Shown here in pieces: positions 23,777-25,224 of a DNA stretch of 25,224 nucleotides. A program made the translations under genes and the position numbers. How positions within the stretch are numbered: position 1 is the first letter of the stretch; the number at the start of each line of letters is the position of its first letter. This DNA comes from JBGSLA01 sp041740935 (GTDB lineage: Bacteria; Desulfobacterota; Desulfobaccia; Desulfobaccales; 0-14-0-80-60-11): positions 1 to 25,224 of the forward strand of contig JBGSLA010000238.1 of the NCBI GenBank assembly GCA_041740935.1, read 5' to 3'. The notes beneath the pieces were generated by a model that was given only the letters and a program-made list of their open reading frames with translations, was not told the origin of the DNA and made no database searches.

Positions 23777-24026
23777 GTTCAACCTTTTGGGCGCCCGCCC
23801 CCCCAAAAAACCGGCTGCGGGAACCTGCCCCCCAACCCTGGGGGGCTCTTTACTGCCTTTTTTTTTCCAGGTATAGTAATATATTGCAAAATTTGCGCAA
23901 AAGGCCGGGGGCGGACCGGCACTACCCCAGATTTTTACCGGTACTCAGCCGGCGTCCGGTTCACCCCCAAAGGCGTATGCTCTTTGCCCGGCAAAGCGAA
24001 CTTGTGAACCATTATAATTTTCTCCC
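23777..24026. promoter_or_regulatory. Divergent promoter region between GT4 copy 2 and the third SGNH gene
   Basis: About 250 bases with C-rich and T-rich runs and an AT patch (23870-23900). TATAAT at 24013-24018 ends only eight bases before ATG 24027, which has no Shine-Dalgarno. This fits a leaderless transcript, but no good -35 is visible. Confidence 0.35.
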
Positions 24027-25175
24027 ATGCAACGTACCACAATTTTTTGGGGAAGTATTCTCATCATCATGGTGGTGGCGGCTTTTGCCGAATTCATGGC
24101 CTATGTCACGTCGTCCTATCTGGTCAGATACAATATCGGCTTCACCTCCCTGAATATCACCGAATCCTATGCCGACTATCAGGCCCGCCATGACCCCCGC
24201 CTGGGCTGGAAGTCAAACCAGGTGGACGACCGGGGCGATTATCTGGAACCGGCCGGCCTGCCGTCCAGTTCCGCCCGGGAGCCAACCCCGCCTTGCGTGT
24301 CGGCCTACGGGGATTCCTTCATCGAGGGTTTCGGCGTCAAACCCCCACAGTCCTGGAGTTCCCTCCTGTCGCAGTTGTTGCACTGCCGGGTGGCCAACTT
24401 CGGGGTCTCCGGCTACGGCACCGACCAGGCCCTGCTGCGCTTTCTGGAAAACCGCCAGGATCAGGCTCAAGTGGTCATCCTCGGGTTCCTCAGCGAAAAT
24501 ATTATCCGCAACGTCAATCAACTGCGGAATCTGATCAGCGACGCCGCCACCTGCCATGCCAAGCCCCGGTTCTTGTTGAACGAAGAGGGTCAACTCACCT
24601 TAGCACCCCTGCCCCCCTTCACTGAGCAGGAATATGAGACCTTGCGGCAACAACCGGAACTGGTTCTGAAGCATGAATTTTTTTTACCCGGGGGCCCCTC
24701 GGGGTATCGGGAAGTGGGATTCCCCTATACCTGGGGGATCTTTAAGGCCCTGCCCTTCGTCTGGGAAAATGTGGTATTGCGCCGGGGCATGTATTATGAC
24801 CTGTACCGGCCCGGCCATCCTTCCCGGGCGGTGGCGGTGACCCAGGCCATCCTGGCGGAGTTTTCCCGGGAAGCCCGGCGGCGGGGCCAAAAGCCCCTGA
24901 TCCTGCTCATCCCGACCCACGTCGACCTGGCCTGCGCCCGCCGCCGGGGAACCTGGATTTACCGGCCGATCACCGACTTTTTGGCGGCCGAAGGGCTGAA
25001 TTATCTCGATCTGGGCCCCGTTTTTTTGCGCTCTTTGGGCGACGCCCCGCCGGAAAGCCTCTATGCCGCGGCCACCAATTACCATCTGAACGACCAGGGA
25101 CACGCCCTCCTGGCCCGCTCCGTGTATGACTGGCTGCTTCAGCACCAGGTTCTGAAAAGGGCGGAGGGCACATGA
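24027..25175 (+). CDS. Membrane-anchored SGNH hydrolase-like protein, divergent third type
   Basis: A 382-residue protein with an N-terminal membrane segment (about 7-30) and an extracytoplasmic SGNH domain. Block I is AYGDSFIEGFGV (S97), block II NFGVSGYGTDQ (G126), block III FLSENII (N158), and the last block NYHLNDQGHALLA (H353 or H359). It is not a close relative of the two minus-strand SGNH paralogues; only the SGNH blocks match. Possible roles are glycan O-acetyl transfer or de-acylation. It starts at ATG 24027 without a Shine-Dalgarno. Its stop codon overlaps the next start (ATGA), so it leads an operon running off the right edge. Confidence 0.82.
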   Translation: MQRTTIFWGSILIIMVVAAFAEFMAYVTSSYLVRYNIGFTSLNITESYADYQARHDPRLGWKSNQVDDRGDYLEPAGLPSSSAREPTPPCVSAYGDSFIEGFGVKPPQSWSSLLSQLLHCRVANFGVSGYGTDQALLRFLENRQDQAQVVILGFLSENIIRNVNQLRNLISDAATCHAKPRFLLNEEGQLTLAPLPPFTEQEYETLRQQPELVLKHEFFLPGGPSGYREVGFPYTWGIFKALPFVWENVVLRRGMYYDLYRPGHPSRAVAVTQAILAEFSREARRRGQKPLILLIPTHVDLACARRRGTWIYRPITDFLAAEGLNYLDLGPVFLRSLGDAPPESLYAAATNYHLNDQGHALLARSVYDWLLQHQVLKRAEGT

Positions 25176-25224
25176 ATTGGCGGGGCGTGACGGGAGAAGT
25201 CCGGCGGCAGGCCGGCCGGGCGCG
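25172..25224 (+). CDS. 5' end of the next gene, cut by the window edge
   Basis: ATG 25172 overlaps the stop of the SGNH gene as ATGA and is preceded by GGAGGG (25163-25168). Seventeen codons are visible (MNWRGVTGEVRRQAGRA), a basic amphipathic start. No family can be assigned; the overlap suggests it is co-translated with the SGNH protein. Confidence 0.55.
   Translation, partial: MNWRGVTGEVRRQAGRA

Overview
The window looks like a GC-rich, anaerobic, Gram-negative chromosome, most likely from a Desulfobacterota lineage (Desulfobacca- or Syntrophobacter-like). This is inferred from a selenocysteine-dependent, Tat-exported formate dehydrogenase with an NrfD/HybB membrane subunit, a complete Liv-type ABC importer, a tandem universal stress protein, and many palindromic repeats between genes. 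No rRNA, tRNA, CRISPR array or intact transposase gene was seen.

Layout: a minus-strand gene start is cut by the left edge. A small GT2 glycosyltransferase (+) follows and converges on a BT1-type MFS transporter (-). After a 465-bp AT-rich regulatory gap comes the formate dehydrogenase operon fdhA-fdhB-nrfD/hybB (3208-8226, +). Here fdhA is read through an in-frame UGA at 3772-3774 as selenocysteine, with a hairpin just downstream that fits a bacterial SECIS. A rho-independent terminator closes the operon. A repeat-rich spacer leads to phoB-phoR (+), whose leader can form a hairpin that touches the Shine-Dalgarno sequence. Then, all on the minus strand: a tandem Usp, the branched-chain amino-acid-type importer livK-livH-livM-livG-livF, two tandem SGNH-hydrolase-like membrane-anchored proteins, and two tandem GT4 glycosyltransferases. 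A third, unrelated-looking SGNH protein reads to the right from the far side of a divergent promoter region and overlaps the next gene at the right edge.

How the genes work together: FdhA/FdhB/NrfD would oxidise formate outside the cytoplasmic membrane and pass electrons to the quinone pool or another membrane carrier. LivKHMGF would import amino acids or similar small polar solutes. The SGNH plus glycosyltransferase block looks like part of a surface-polysaccharide locus with O-acyl modification or de-acylation.

The most unusual feature is a superfamily of about ten short intergenic elements. They share A/T-rich ends of the type AGGAAAA...AACTTTTC but carry different GC-rich palindromic cores. 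Several cores are perfect stems closed by the same TCC/GGA triloop, and others form a two-hairpin cloverleaf. They sit only between genes, interrupt the liv operon twice, and flank one of the duplicated glycosyltransferases in opposite orientations. Separate heptanucleotide repeats (CYGAAAA and YYYTGGA) occur at three gene borders.
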